Of a DNA stretch of 64,000 nt, positions 8,726-17,371 are shown in pieces; within the stretch, counting starts at the first letter, position 1; each line of letters begins with the position of its first letter. The DNA comes from Candidatus Kryptoniota bacterium. GTDB lineage: Bacteria; Bacteroidota; Ignavibacteria; Kryptoniales; JAKASW01. The stretch is taken from assembly GCA_036567965.1 (NCBI GenBank), contig DATCTN010000006.1, forward strand, positions 62,001-126,000, given 5' to 3'. A model generated the notes under the pieces. That model made no database searches. It worked only from the letters and a program-made list of their open reading frames with translations, and was not told the DNA's origin. The position numbers were made by a program, and so were the translations under genes.

Positions 8726-10246
8726 ATGTTAACTTTTACCCCGACAAGTAATGAGCAGTCCTTATTGCCTAAGCGCACAGATATAAGATCCATCCTGATA
8801 ATCGGGAGCGGTCCGATCGTAATCGGGCAGGCTTGTGAATTCGATTATTCCGGAACTCAGGCATGTAAAGTCCTCCGCAAACTCGGCTACAAAGTAATCC
8901 TCGTCAACAGTAATCCCGCGACCATCATGACAGATCCGGAACTTGCCGATGTCACGTACATCGAGCCGCTCACGCCTGAATTCGTTTCCAAAATTATTGT
9001 CAGAGAAAAACCCGACGCAGTCCTTCCCACGATGGGAGGTCAGACGGCGTTGAACATCGCCGTGAGTCTTGCAGAATCAGGCCTCTTGAAGGAGTATAAT
9101 GTCGAGATGATCGGCGCTAATCTTGAAGCGATTAATAAGGCTGAAGACCGAGAGTTGTTCAAGAACACCGTTACTTCTGCCGGACTCGATGTGCCCCGGG
9201 GCGGATTTGTCAGGACAACGGAAGAAGCGATGGCAATCGTTGACCACGTGGGGTTCCCGGCGATAATCAGGCCGTCGTTCACACTGGGCGGCATGGGCGG
9301 CGGTGTAGCATACAATGTCGAGGAATACCGCGAAATTACAGAACATGGCCTATCAGTCAGCCCGATAAGCGAAATCCTGGTGGAAGAATCTGTTCTCGGT
9401 TGGAAGGAATTCGAGCTCGAAGTAATGAGAGACAAGAAGGACAATGTGGTCATTGTTTGTTCAATCGAGAATTTTGATCCGATGGGAGTCCACACCGGCG
9501 ATTCGATAACCGTCGCGCCTGCACAGACACTGACCGATCGTGAATACCAGAAGATGAGAGATTGGGCAAAGAAGATAATCCGTGCGGTGGGAGTTGAGAC
9601 CGGAGGATCGAACATACAATTTGCGGTCGATCCGCACAACGGGAGAATGGTTGTAATTGAGATGAACCCGCGGGTGTCGAGGTCCAGCGCCCTTGCATCG
9701 AAGGCAACGGGTTTCCCTATCGCGAAGATCGCGGCCATGCTCGCGGTCGGTTTCACGCTCGACGAGATTCCTAACGACATCACAAAGAAGACGCCCGCTT
9801 CTTTCGAGCCGGCAATAGATTACGTGGTCGTGAAGATTCCGCGGTGGGATTTTGAGAAGTTCAAGGGAGCCGACGATACGCTCGGTGTCCAGATGAAGTC
9901 CGTGGGCGAAGCTATGTCGATCGGAAGTACATTTAAAGAATCCCTGCAGAAAGCGCTGAGGTCATTGGAGCAGGGTCGTTTCGGACTTGGGAGTGACGGC
10001 AAAGATATTTACGATTTTTCACGGATGAAACCCGCAGCCCTGAACGAGGCCAAGCGAACGATCACAAATCGGCTCAAGAGACCCAAACCCGATAACATTT
10101 ATTATCTCAGGTACGCCATGCAGGCCGGACTTTCGGTCGAAGAAATTCATGGGCTTACCAAAATCGATCTCTGGTTCCTTAAGAATCTGAAGGAGATCAC
10201 AGATTTCGAACACGAACTCCGCGATGGATACTTCGTCGGGCCGTAA
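8726..10246 (+). CDS. carB1: Carbamoyl-phosphate synthase large chain, N-terminal half
   Basis: This encodes the carboxyphosphate-forming half of carbamoyl-phosphate synthase, which supplies carbamoyl phosphate for pyrimidines and arginine. The 506 residues cover the first biotin-carboxylase-like fold: [17 protein letters not shown] near residue 33, [10 protein letters not shown] near 98, an ATP-grasp region with [12 protein letters not shown] near 187 and [18 protein letters not shown] near 310. They also cover most of the oligomerisation domain (up to [14 protein letters not shown]). The chain stops at a TAA where the usual ~1,070-residue CarB continues. The second half starts 43 nt later in another frame. 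carA is not in the window. Confidence 0.93.
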   Translation: MLTFTPTSNEQSLLPKRTDIRSILIIGSGPIVIGQACEFDYSGTQACKVLRKLGYKVILVNSNPATIMTDPELADVTYIEPLTPEFVSKIIVREKPDAVLPTMGGQTALNIAVSLAESGLLKEYNVEMIGANLEAINKAEDRELFKNTVTSAGLDVPRGGFVRTTEEAMAIVDHVGFPAIIRPSFTLGGMGGGVAYNVEEYREITEHGLSVSPISEILVEESVLGWKEFELEVMRDKKDNVVIVCSIENFDPMGVHTGDSITVAPAQTLTDREYQKMRDWAKKIIRAVGVETGGSNIQFAVDPHNGRMVVIEMNPRVSRSSALASKATGFPIAKIAAMLAVGFTLDEIPNDITKKTPASFEPAIDYVVVKIPRWDFEKFKGADDTLGVQMKSVGEAMSIGSTFKESLQKALRSLEQGRFGLGSDGKDIYDFSRMKPAALNEAKRTITNRLKRPKPDNIYYLRYAMQAGLSVEEIHGLTKIDLWFLKNLKEITDFEHELRDGYFVGP

Positions 10247-10289
10247 GGCTTATGAGAAAAAAGAAAATGGATTTTCGCGAAATAAATAG

Positions 10290-12086
10290 ATGATGAAGAA
10301 GAAACAGCTTGACCGCGACACGCTGCTAAAAGCGAAGCAGCTCGGTTACTCCGACAGGCAGCTCGCCGACATATTTGGTAATACCGAATCGGCGATCCGC
10401 GAACTCAGGAAGAGGCTCGGAGTTGTGCCGGTTTACAAAACTGTCGATACGTGTTCCGCGGAATTCGAAGCTGAGACACCTTATCATTTTTCGACTTACC
10501 AGGAAGAAGATGAGGCGGTCCGCAGCGAAAAGAAGAAAGTGATAATTCTCGGAAGCGGACCCAACAGGATCGGCCAGGGTATCGAATTCGACTACTGTTG
10601 TGTACACGGAGTCATGGCTGCGCGTGAAGAGGGCTTCGAAGCAATTATGATCAACTGCAACCCCGAAACGGTCTCCACAGACTACGACACGGCAGACAAA
10701 CTTTATTTTGAACCGCTGACTTTTGAAGACGTTATGAACGTGATTGAAGCTGAGCAGCCTCACGGCGTAATCGTGAGCTTTGGTGGGCAGACTCCTCTGA
10801 AACTCGCGAAACCACTTGAAGAGGCGGGCGTCAGGCTGCTCGGGACGAACTCAGAGGGAATTGATATAGCCGAAGATAGAAAGCGCTTTGGCGAGCTGTT
10901 AAGGAGATTGAAAATTCCCCATCCGGAATTCGGCACGGCTTATTCCGTCAATGAAGCGGTCGATGTGGCTTCGCTTATCAGATATCCCGTGCTCGTGCGG
11001 CCGTCTTACGTACTCGGCGGACGCGCGATGGAGATTTGCTACAATGAAGAATCGCTCAGCCATTACATGCAGACCGCAGCGGACGTTTCTCCCGACAAGC
11101 CGGTCCTTATCGATAGGTTTTTGGAAGACGCTTTCGAATTCGATGTCGACGCGGTTGCCGACGGAGACGACGTGGTGATCGGCGCGATCATGGAACACAT
11201 CGAGGAAGCAGGGATTCATTCGGGTGACAGCGCAGCCGTTATTCCTCCGTATATGATTACCGAAAAGTGTCTGAAAGAGATCAAAGAATACACCGTCATG
11301 CTCGCAAAAGGTTTGAAGGTAGTCGGGCTGATGAATATCCAATTCGCGATGAAGGAAGATGTCGTTTATATTCTCGAGGTCAACCCTCGCGCCAGCAGGA
11401 CCGTTCCGTTCGTCAGTAAAAGCATGGGGCTGCCGCTGGCAAAGATCGCCGCAAAGATCATGCTCGGAAAGAAGATCAAAGAGCTCAACCTCACTGGCGT
11501 GAACAACAACTTTCACCACATCGCGATTAAAGAAGCAGTGTTCCCGTTCAACAGGTTTTCCCGCGTGAAGGTATTCCTCGGACCGGAGATGCGTTCGACA
11601 GGGGAAGTGATGGGTATCGACTCCAACTTCGGTTCCGCTTACGCGAAATCGCAGGCCGCCGCCGGCAACCCCCTGCCGAAATCCGGAGGAGTTCTTTTCA
11701 GCGTGAACAACAACGATAAGAACAAGACGACACGCGATCTCGTCAAAGACTTCATCGACCTCGGATTCAGTATCATCGCAACAGAGGGAACGTCCAGATT
11801 CCTGACGGAAAACGGAATAGAGAACGAAAAAATATTCAAGGTTAGCGAAGGCAGGCCGAACATAGTCGATTACATAAAGAACGGCAAGATTCAATTCATC
11901 GTGAACACGCCGTACGGTGAAGAAGCGAGGTATGACGAATACGCGATCGGATGGGCCGCGATAGAACACAGAGTGTCGTTTGCCACGACTCTCTCCGCAG
12001 CATCGGCAGCGGTGAAGGCAATAAGAGAACTCCAGGCCGGCGAGATGGACGTCAAACCCCTTCAGGATTTTCACTCCACTCACTAA
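10290..12086 (+). CDS. carB2: Carbamoyl-phosphate synthase large chain, C-terminal half
   Basis: Carbamate-phosphorylating half of the large chain. It begins with the tail of the oligomerisation domain (LGYSDRQLADIFG, residues 19-31). The second ATP-grasp synthetase domain follows (GSGPNRIGQGIEFDYCCVHG near 90, RPSYVLGGRAMEI near 235, EVNPRASRTVPFVSK near 365). The C-terminal MGS-like allosteric domain (about 460-598) ends with NTPYGEEARYDEYAIGWAAIEHR. An in-frame TAG immediately precedes the ATG, so the frame cannot be entered from upstream and the gene needs its own initiation. No obvious Shine-Dalgarno is present, and translation may be coupled to carB1. Together the two halves account for a complete CarB. 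Confidence 0.93.
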   Translation: MMKKKQLDRDTLLKAKQLGYSDRQLADIFGNTESAIRELRKRLGVVPVYKTVDTCSAEFEAETPYHFSTYQEEDEAVRSEKKKVIILGSGPNRIGQGIEFDYCCVHGVMAAREEGFEAIMINCNPETVSTDYDTADKLYFEPLTFEDVMNVIEAEQPHGVIVSFGGQTPLKLAKPLEEAGVRLLGTNSEGIDIAEDRKRFGELLRRLKIPHPEFGTAYSVNEAVDVASLIRYPVLVRPSYVLGGRAMEICYNEESLSHYMQTAADVSPDKPVLIDRFLEDAFEFDVDAVADGDDVVIGAIMEHIEEAGIHSGDSAAVIPPYMITEKCLKEIKEYTVMLAKGLKVVGLMNIQFAMKEDVVYILEVNPRASRTVPFVSKSMGLPLAKIAAKIMLGKKIKELNLTGVNNNFHHIAIKEAVFPFNRFSRVKVFLGPEMRSTGEVMGIDSNFGSAYAKSQAAAGNPLPKSGGVLFSVNNNDKNKTTRDLVKDFIDLGFSIIATEGTSRFLTENGIENEKIFKVSEGRPNIVDYIKNGKIQFIVNTPYGEEARYDEYAIGWAAIEHRVSFATTLSAASAAVKAIRELQAGEMDVKPLQDFHSTH

Positions 12087-12098
12087 CCCCCTGAACCG

Positions 12099-12138
12099 AA
12101 GAATTGCCTGTCTCTTCTCCCCCACAATTCTTATTTTT
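12099..12138 (+). terminator. Possible intrinsic terminator after carB
   Basis: AAGAATTG (12099-12106) and CAATTCTT (12125-12132) form a perfect 8-bp stem with an 18-nt loop, followed by ATTTTT. It lies between the carB2 stop and the Omp85 start. The stem is AT-rich, so it may be a weak terminator that allows some read-through. Confidence 0.4.
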
Positions 12139-12146
12139 CATAAGCA

Positions 12147-13907
12147 ATGAAGTCTCCATATTTCTTTCTCTTCATCCTGATTTTCATCGGAGAGTACGCG
12201 ATAACGGATGCCCAGCCGAAAATATCGCGAATCAGGATCGTCGGTGCGGAGGCGTTCAGCGAAAACAACCTAACTGATAATTTCAAGCCTCTGGGTTATC
12301 AAATCGCCGATACCTCACGGATCAGCACCGGCATCTCGAACCTCGAGGAAGAATACTTCTCGCAAGGCTACTTCCTCATCAGGTTAGATTCCTCACGGAT
12401 CCAGATAGACCCCGACTCATCGGAAGCAACCCTCATTCTGTTTCTGCACGAAGGTCCGCGGCTACTCGTCGGAGAAATCCTGACTGAAGGGAACGAGTTT
12501 TACAGCAGATCCGACTTGTTGAGCGATTTCAACACCATACCGGGCCGGACCTTCAACCAGGGCGAGCTCGAAGACGATATCAATTTTATCCTGAAGAAGT
12601 ACAACGATAGCGGTTTCCCCCTTGCAAGGATCAGAATAGACAGTATATTTATTTACGGCGGCAATAATACGGATTCTCTCGGCGTTGCGTTGCGTATTGA
12701 AGAGGGAAAAAGAGTGAAGATTGAAGCCGTGCGCGTGGAAGGAAACACGAAGACTAAGGATTATGTTATCATTAGAGCGTTGAAAATCCCTGCGAATACT
12801 TATTACAGTGAAGATGAAATACAATCCGCCAGACAGCGTCTGCTCAAACTCGGTTTCTTTCAATCGGTCGACGAGCCGGAAATTTTTGCCAGCGGCGATA
12901 CTACGGGGTTACTTGTGAAAGTTGCCGAAGGAAACACCAGTACATTTGATGGAGTAATCGGATACGTGCCGTCGCAGGTCGGACAATCAGGGTACTTTAC
13001 AGGCATGATTGACATTTCAATATCAAATCTGTTCGGGACCGGTCGGAAATTCCGCGCGATGTGGCACCAGGAAACGAACCTCACACAAGAGCTTGAGGTC
13101 GGGTATGCCGAACCATACATATTTGATTCCCCGGTGAACGCGGAATTCGATTTTTCACAACGTCAGCAGGACACGACTTCAGTCACAAGAAATCTCGCAG
13201 CCACAGGCACGTTCACGTTCAGCGACAATTTCAACGCGAACCTTTCGGTCGGCAACTTATCGACCACTCCCCTTCTCAACGCGAACAACAACTACTTTGT
13301 TTACGAAAGCAGCATTCTGAATTTAGGTGCGGGGATAACATACGATACGCGGGATGATATCTACAGTCCGAGGTATGGCGTATTATACCAGACACAGTTT
13401 CAACTTGGACTGAAAAAGATTTATGGACCCGCTCAATTGATAAAGCAGAACACGAGACTCTCGAATTATACTCAACATCTAAGTGTGGATCTATCCTTCT
13501 TCCACGAACTGTTTCCGAGACAAATCGTTGCTCTGGGATTTCATGGCGCACAAGTTACCGGAACCGAGCTGGATCAGACGGATATGTACCGTCTCGGAGG
13601 CACCAATACTATACGAGGGTACATCGAGAATCAATTTATCGCCACCAGAGCCGCCTGGACAAGCATCGAATACAGGTTCGCGAGCGGGCGCGAATCCTAT
13701 TTCTTCACCTTTCTGGACGCGGGATATATTTACCGACAAAGCGACCCGGTCGCCAACGTCCCCCAGATTATTCTCTCGGTCTATGGATATGGGGTCGGCG
13801 CGCAAGTCGAAACCGGAATAGGAATCCTGAAGGCAAGTTACGCACTGGGAAGAGGCGACTCGTTTGTCGAGGGAAAGATTCATTTCGGAATCGTGAACCA
13901 GTTTTGA
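12147..13907 (+). CDS. Omp85-family outer-membrane protein (BamA/TamA-like)
   Basis: Outer-membrane protein of the Omp85 superfamily, which inserts or translocates proteins at the outer membrane. The 586 residues start with a signal peptide (about 1-22, ending ITDAQ). About three POTRA-type repeats follow (about 24-265; KIEAVRVEGNTKTKDYVIIR is a typical POTRA start), then a 16-strand-type barrel. In the barrel, LGGTNTIRGY at about 483-492 matches the conserved loop-6 motif of the family, and ITYDTRDDIYSPRYG is a common Omp85 strand. The chain ends in Phe (VNQF), as outer-membrane barrels do. It is shorter than BamA (~800), so it is more like TamA or a patatin-free Omp85. The UbiA gene starts 18 nt later. 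Confidence 0.85.
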   Translation: MKSPYFFLFILIFIGEYAITDAQPKISRIRIVGAEAFSENNLTDNFKPLGYQIADTSRISTGISNLEEEYFSQGYFLIRLDSSRIQIDPDSSEATLILFLHEGPRLLVGEILTEGNEFYSRSDLLSDFNTIPGRTFNQGELEDDINFILKKYNDSGFPLARIRIDSIFIYGGNNTDSLGVALRIEEGKRVKIEAVRVEGNTKTKDYVIIRALKIPANTYYSEDEIQSARQRLLKLGFFQSVDEPEIFASGDTTGLLVKVAEGNTSTFDGVIGYVPSQVGQSGYFTGMIDISISNLFGTGRKFRAMWHQETNLTQELEVGYAEPYIFDSPVNAEFDFSQRQQDTTSVTRNLAATGTFTFSDNFNANLSVGNLSTTPLLNANNNYFVYESSILNLGAGITYDTRDDIYSPRYGVLYQTQFQLGLKKIYGPAQLIKQNTRLSNYTQHLSVDLSFFHELFPRQIVALGFHGAQVTGTELDQTDMYRLGGTNTIRGYIENQFIATRAAWTSIEYRFASGRESYFFTFLDAGYIYRQSDPVANVPQIILSVYGYGVGAQVETGIGILKASYALGRGDSFVEGKIHFGIVNQF

Positions 13908-13925
13908 TACCAAATTGAAAATTAA

Positions 13926-14747
13926 ATGAATGCATACCTGAGACTATCGAGAATCGGAAACGTAATCATCGCGTTCTTAAGCGTGGAATGCGCAGGCATA
14001 TTGACTGGAGTAAACATCATTTCAAGCCTGCCGGTGTTTGCGGCCGCGATTGCCGCTTCATTAATAACGGCGGGAGGGAACGCGGTGAACGACCTGTACG
14101 ATATCGACATTGACACAATCAACAGGCCTGAGCGGCCACTTGCTTCCGGAAGCCTGACCATAGTCGAGGCAAAGGCATTCTACATTGTGGTTACACTTGG
14201 CGGGCTCGTAATCTGCTTTTTCATCAACCTCAAAGTTCTCGCAATAGCTGTTGCAGCAGTTCTGCTAGTGTTTCTTTACAGTTTCAAATTCAAGAGAATG
14301 GTATTCGTCGGAAATTTCGTCGTCGCAATCGTCACCGGGCTGGCCTTTGTCTTTGGAGGTGCCGCGGTAAATAATTTCTCCGATGTTTACCCGGCAGCCA
14401 TTTTCGCCTTCATCACAAATCTGATCCGCGAAATCATCAAAGATGCTGAAGATGTTAAGGGGGACGGGACAATCGGCATCCGAACCATTGCCACGAAGTT
14501 CGGAACACGAACTTCTGCCGGCATCTCGATCGCGCTGGCATTCGTACTTCTCGTTATGGTGAGTGGTGCTTACTTGCTTCACATCCTCCCGATACAGTTC
14601 CTCACTGTCTGCGGTTTGACGATCCTTCCGATAGGCGTCTACGTTACTTATCTTCTTATTTCGCGCCGGGGATTCTCCGAGGCAAGCTTCGGCTACAAAC
14701 TCATGATGATCTTCGGTTTGATCGCCCTGATCGTCGGTAAAGTCTAG
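13926..14747 (+). CDS. UbiA-family prenyltransferase, geranylgeranylglycerol-phosphate geranylgeranyltransferase-like
   Basis: Integral-membrane prenyltransferase of the UbiA superfamily. The 273 residues have eight to nine hydrophobic helices. The first Asp-rich motif, NDLYDIDID at residues 55-63 followed by NRPERPLASG, and the second motif REIIKDAEDVKGD binding Mg-diphosphate are both intact. The NDxYDxxxDxxNRPxRP pattern is the one usually annotated as (di)geranylgeranylglyceryl-phosphate synthase in FCB bacteria and archaea. A quinone or haem prenyltransferase role is the main alternative. It starts 18 nt after the Omp85 gene, with the AT-rich spacer AAATTGAAAATTAA directly before the ATG. 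Confidence 0.78.
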   Translation: MNAYLRLSRIGNVIIAFLSVECAGILTGVNIISSLPVFAAAIAASLITAGGNAVNDLYDIDIDTINRPERPLASGSLTIVEAKAFYIVVTLGGLVICFFINLKVLAIAVAAVLLVFLYSFKFKRMVFVGNFVVAIVTGLAFVFGGAAVNNFSDVYPAAIFAFITNLIREIIKDAEDVKGDGTIGIRTIATKFGTRTSAGISIALAFVLLVMVSGAYLLHILPIQFLTVCGLTILPIGVYVTYLLISRRGFSEASFGYKLMMIFGLIALIVGKV

Positions 14748-14789
14748 AACCTCCTCTAGTAATGAAATAGTAAAAGGAGATGTCATTAG

Positions 14790-17210
14790 ATGAAGGCTCT
14801 TGTCTTCCCACTATTGTTGTTCTTCGGACTGATGGATGCGGATGCTCAGACTCCTCCCCCTTTGCGTCATGCGCCCGACAGAGAGTTCCATATGTCCAAC
14901 ATCGTACTGAACTTAAAATTCGATATTGCCGGCAAGACCGTCAGAGGTCAGGCAATAGAAACGATCATTCCGTTACGGGCCTCGTTGGACTCGCTTCATC
15001 TGGACGCGGTAGGTATGCAGATCGGCGGAGTCTCAATTGGCGGCAAAGCTGCGGGATACCGGTACGATGGCAGAATTCTGACCTTCGCACTCGACAAACA
15101 CTACGGCCTGCAGGACAAAGTGACATTCACGATATCGTATTCCGCTCAACCATCACGCGGACTGTTTTTCATTTCGCCTGACAAGGCTTACCCTAAAAGA
15201 AATCCTGAAATTTGGAGCAATAATGAACCTGAAGACGCCCGGTACTGGTTCCCTTGCCACGATTATCCCGATGATTTCACGTCCAGCGAGATAATCGCGA
15301 CAGTCCCGTCCAACTGGACCGTAATCTCAAACGGCGTCCTGAAGAGTACTGTTCCGTCTCCGAACGGACGGACTAAGAATTACGACTGGGTGGAATCTCA
15401 ACCACATGTCGTCTATCTGATTTCCATTGTCGCGGGGATATTCAACTCGTTCCAGAGCAGCTACGGGAATATTCCGATTTACTATTATTCCGATCCATCT
15501 TTCCGAAACCAGATCAAGCAGAATCTTTCTGCCATGCCTGACATCCTGAAATTTTACTCCGACATCACCGGGCAGCAGTACCCATGGGAAAAACTCGCAC
15601 TGACGACCGTTACCGATTTCACATGGGGCGGCGAGGAAAATGTTTCCGCCATCACCCTGACGGACCGAACGCTCCATGACGCGAACTCGGAACCTCAGGT
15701 GTCGAGTGTTGGTCTCATCGCGCACGAGACCGCGCACCAGTGGTTCGGAGATCTCCTGACCACGCGCAACTGGAACAACATATGGCTCAACGAAGGGTTT
15801 GCAACTTACTTCGAGGCACTCTACCGCGAACACGCTTACGGCGAATCTGAGTTTCAATTCGAGATGAGTCAAAATCATGCGGACGTTATCAAGGCAGACG
15901 ACATTGAACGCCGTCCTACTGTGTATGATCGATATTATGATCCGGTCGAAATGTTCGGCGCATACGTTTACCCTCGCGGGGCTTCGGTGCTTCACATGCT
16001 AAGGTTCGTTCTGGGTGACGATGAGTTCGACAAAGCCATCCAACATTACGTCGCCGAGTTCACGCACAGTAACGTGGACACTCGCGATTTTTCAAACTCT
16101 GTCCGCGAAGCGACAGGCATTAACGTCGACCAATTCTTCAATGAATGGCTGTACATGGGCGGCCATCCTGATTTCAGAATAAGCTATCAATACGTCCCCA
16201 CTGCACACAACTTGCTCCTTCACGTCGAGCAGACTCAAAAGGTCGACAGTCTCACGCCAGTGTACCATACGCCTGTAAACATTTACATAGTTACGCCGAC
16301 AACCAAGGAAACAAAACGAATAACCATCGACTCAACTTCCGGTACCTTTTCAATTCCGGTGCCCGACAAACCGTTGATGGTCAATTTCGACGAAGGTCAT
16401 TGGCTGCTTGACGAGGTTGATTTCAAAAAAACAATTGACGAGCTGGCTTACCAGCTTCAAAACGATCCTGATGTTGCAGGAAGGATCTGGGCAGCCCATC
16501 AACTCTCTGGCTCCAGCGATCAGGATGCGGAATCTTATATCATCTCCGGATTAACCCACGACTCTTTCTGGGGAGTCCGAGAGGAGTGCGCGAAGCTTCT
16601 TGGAAATTATTCAAATGAAGATTCGAAGAACTCGCTGGCGTCAGCCACTGACGACCGGGACAGTCGGGTCGCGACTGCGGCAATCCGGTCGCTTGGTAGA
16701 TTCAAAAAGGACAAAAGTATCGAAAGACTCCTCACTCATATCTTCTATTCAAGGGCAAATTACTTTGTGAGGGCCGCCGCGGTCACGTCGCTCATCGATG
16801 TGGATTCGACGAAATCTGTTCATGTGCTGTACACGGCGCTGGACAGGAATTCATACAACGAGGTCCTGCGGACAGCAGCATTGAACGCGATGGCGAAAGC
16901 AAGACCTGCAATGGCTTATCGGATCGCAATGAATTATTCAAAGTACGGTCAGCCGGGAAATCTCAGGACTGCGGGCATTGCCGTGTTGGCAAAGCTGGAT
17001 CAGGACAAGGATCAAACGATATCGGTCCTGACAAAATATTTGAAGGATCCGTATATCTGGGTCCGCGCAAGCGCGATAAACGCGCTAGGGAAAATCGGAG
17101 ACAAAACAGTGCTCCCTCTTCTGGAGCAATGTGTAAAAAATGAGCCGGACGGCCGTCTCGTAGAGATGGCGAGGCGAGCTATGGAAACGATCACAAAAAG
17201 AAAAAGTTGA
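14790..17210 (+). CDS. Secreted M1-family zinc aminopeptidase with HEAT-repeat tail
   Basis: Zinc metallopeptidase of family M1, probably exported to the periplasm or surface. A signal peptide spans about residues 1-20 (ending DADAQ). The substrate-anchoring motif GGEEN is at 280-284. The zinc motif HETAH is at 312-316, with the third zinc ligand Glu335 in NEGFATYFE. The N-terminal beta domain holds NNEPEDARYWFPCHD (about 144-158). The last ~240 residues contain several HEAT-type helical repeats (for example VRAAAVTSLIDVDS and IWVRASAINALGKIGDKT). AAGGAG lies about ten bases before the ATG. Substrate specificity cannot be read from the sequence. Confidence 0.92.
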   Translation: MKALVFPLLLFFGLMDADAQTPPPLRHAPDREFHMSNIVLNLKFDIAGKTVRGQAIETIIPLRASLDSLHLDAVGMQIGGVSIGGKAAGYRYDGRILTFALDKHYGLQDKVTFTISYSAQPSRGLFFISPDKAYPKRNPEIWSNNEPEDARYWFPCHDYPDDFTSSEIIATVPSNWTVISNGVLKSTVPSPNGRTKNYDWVESQPHVVYLISIVAGIFNSFQSSYGNIPIYYYSDPSFRNQIKQNLSAMPDILKFYSDITGQQYPWEKLALTTVTDFTWGGEENVSAITLTDRTLHDANSEPQVSSVGLIAHETAHQWFGDLLTTRNWNNIWLNEGFATYFEALYREHAYGESEFQFEMSQNHADVIKADDIERRPTVYDRYYDPVEMFGAYVYPRGASVLHMLRFVLGDDEFDKAIQHYVAEFTHSNVDTRDFSNSVREATGINVDQFFNEWLYMGGHPDFRISYQYVPTAHNLLLHVEQTQKVDSLTPVYHTPVNIYIVTPTTKETKRITIDSTSGTFSIPVPDKPLMVNFDEGHWLLDEVDFKKTIDELAYQLQNDPDVAGRIWAAHQLSGSSDQDAESYIISGLTHDSFWGVREECAKLLGNYSNEDSKNSLASATDDRDSRVATAAIRSLGRFKKDKSIERLLTHIFYSRANYFVRAAAVTSLIDVDSTKSVHVLYTALDRNSYNEVLRTAALNAMAKARPAMAYRIAMNYSKYGQPGNLRTAGIAVLAKLDQDKDQTISVLTKYLKDPYIWVRASAINALGKIGDKTVLPLLEQCVKNEPDGRLVEMARRAMETITKRKS

Positions 17211-17371
17211 CAAGTCCATTCGCGTCACAGGCGGACACCTCTGGATTTACCTTTGCCTAAGAGAGCAAATGCTGACCTGCGCGAAAAATGGGAAGCGTGA
17301 AATTCCGGGGTTGTAACCTGTAACGATTCTTCCACATCCCCGTATTTCAGTCGAAGAGATGGAGGAGCACA

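Noticed and set aside
10231-10292. carB split as a simple frameshift or sequencing error
   Set aside because: In-frame stops are present in both relevant frames (TAA ending the first half, TAG immediately before the second half's ATG), so one indel would not restore a single chain. An assembly problem cannot be fully excluded without reads.
10899-12125. 408-codon open frame antisense to carB2
   Set aside because: It lies opposite a fully conserved CarB half; the composition is Cys/His/Arg-rich with no family features.
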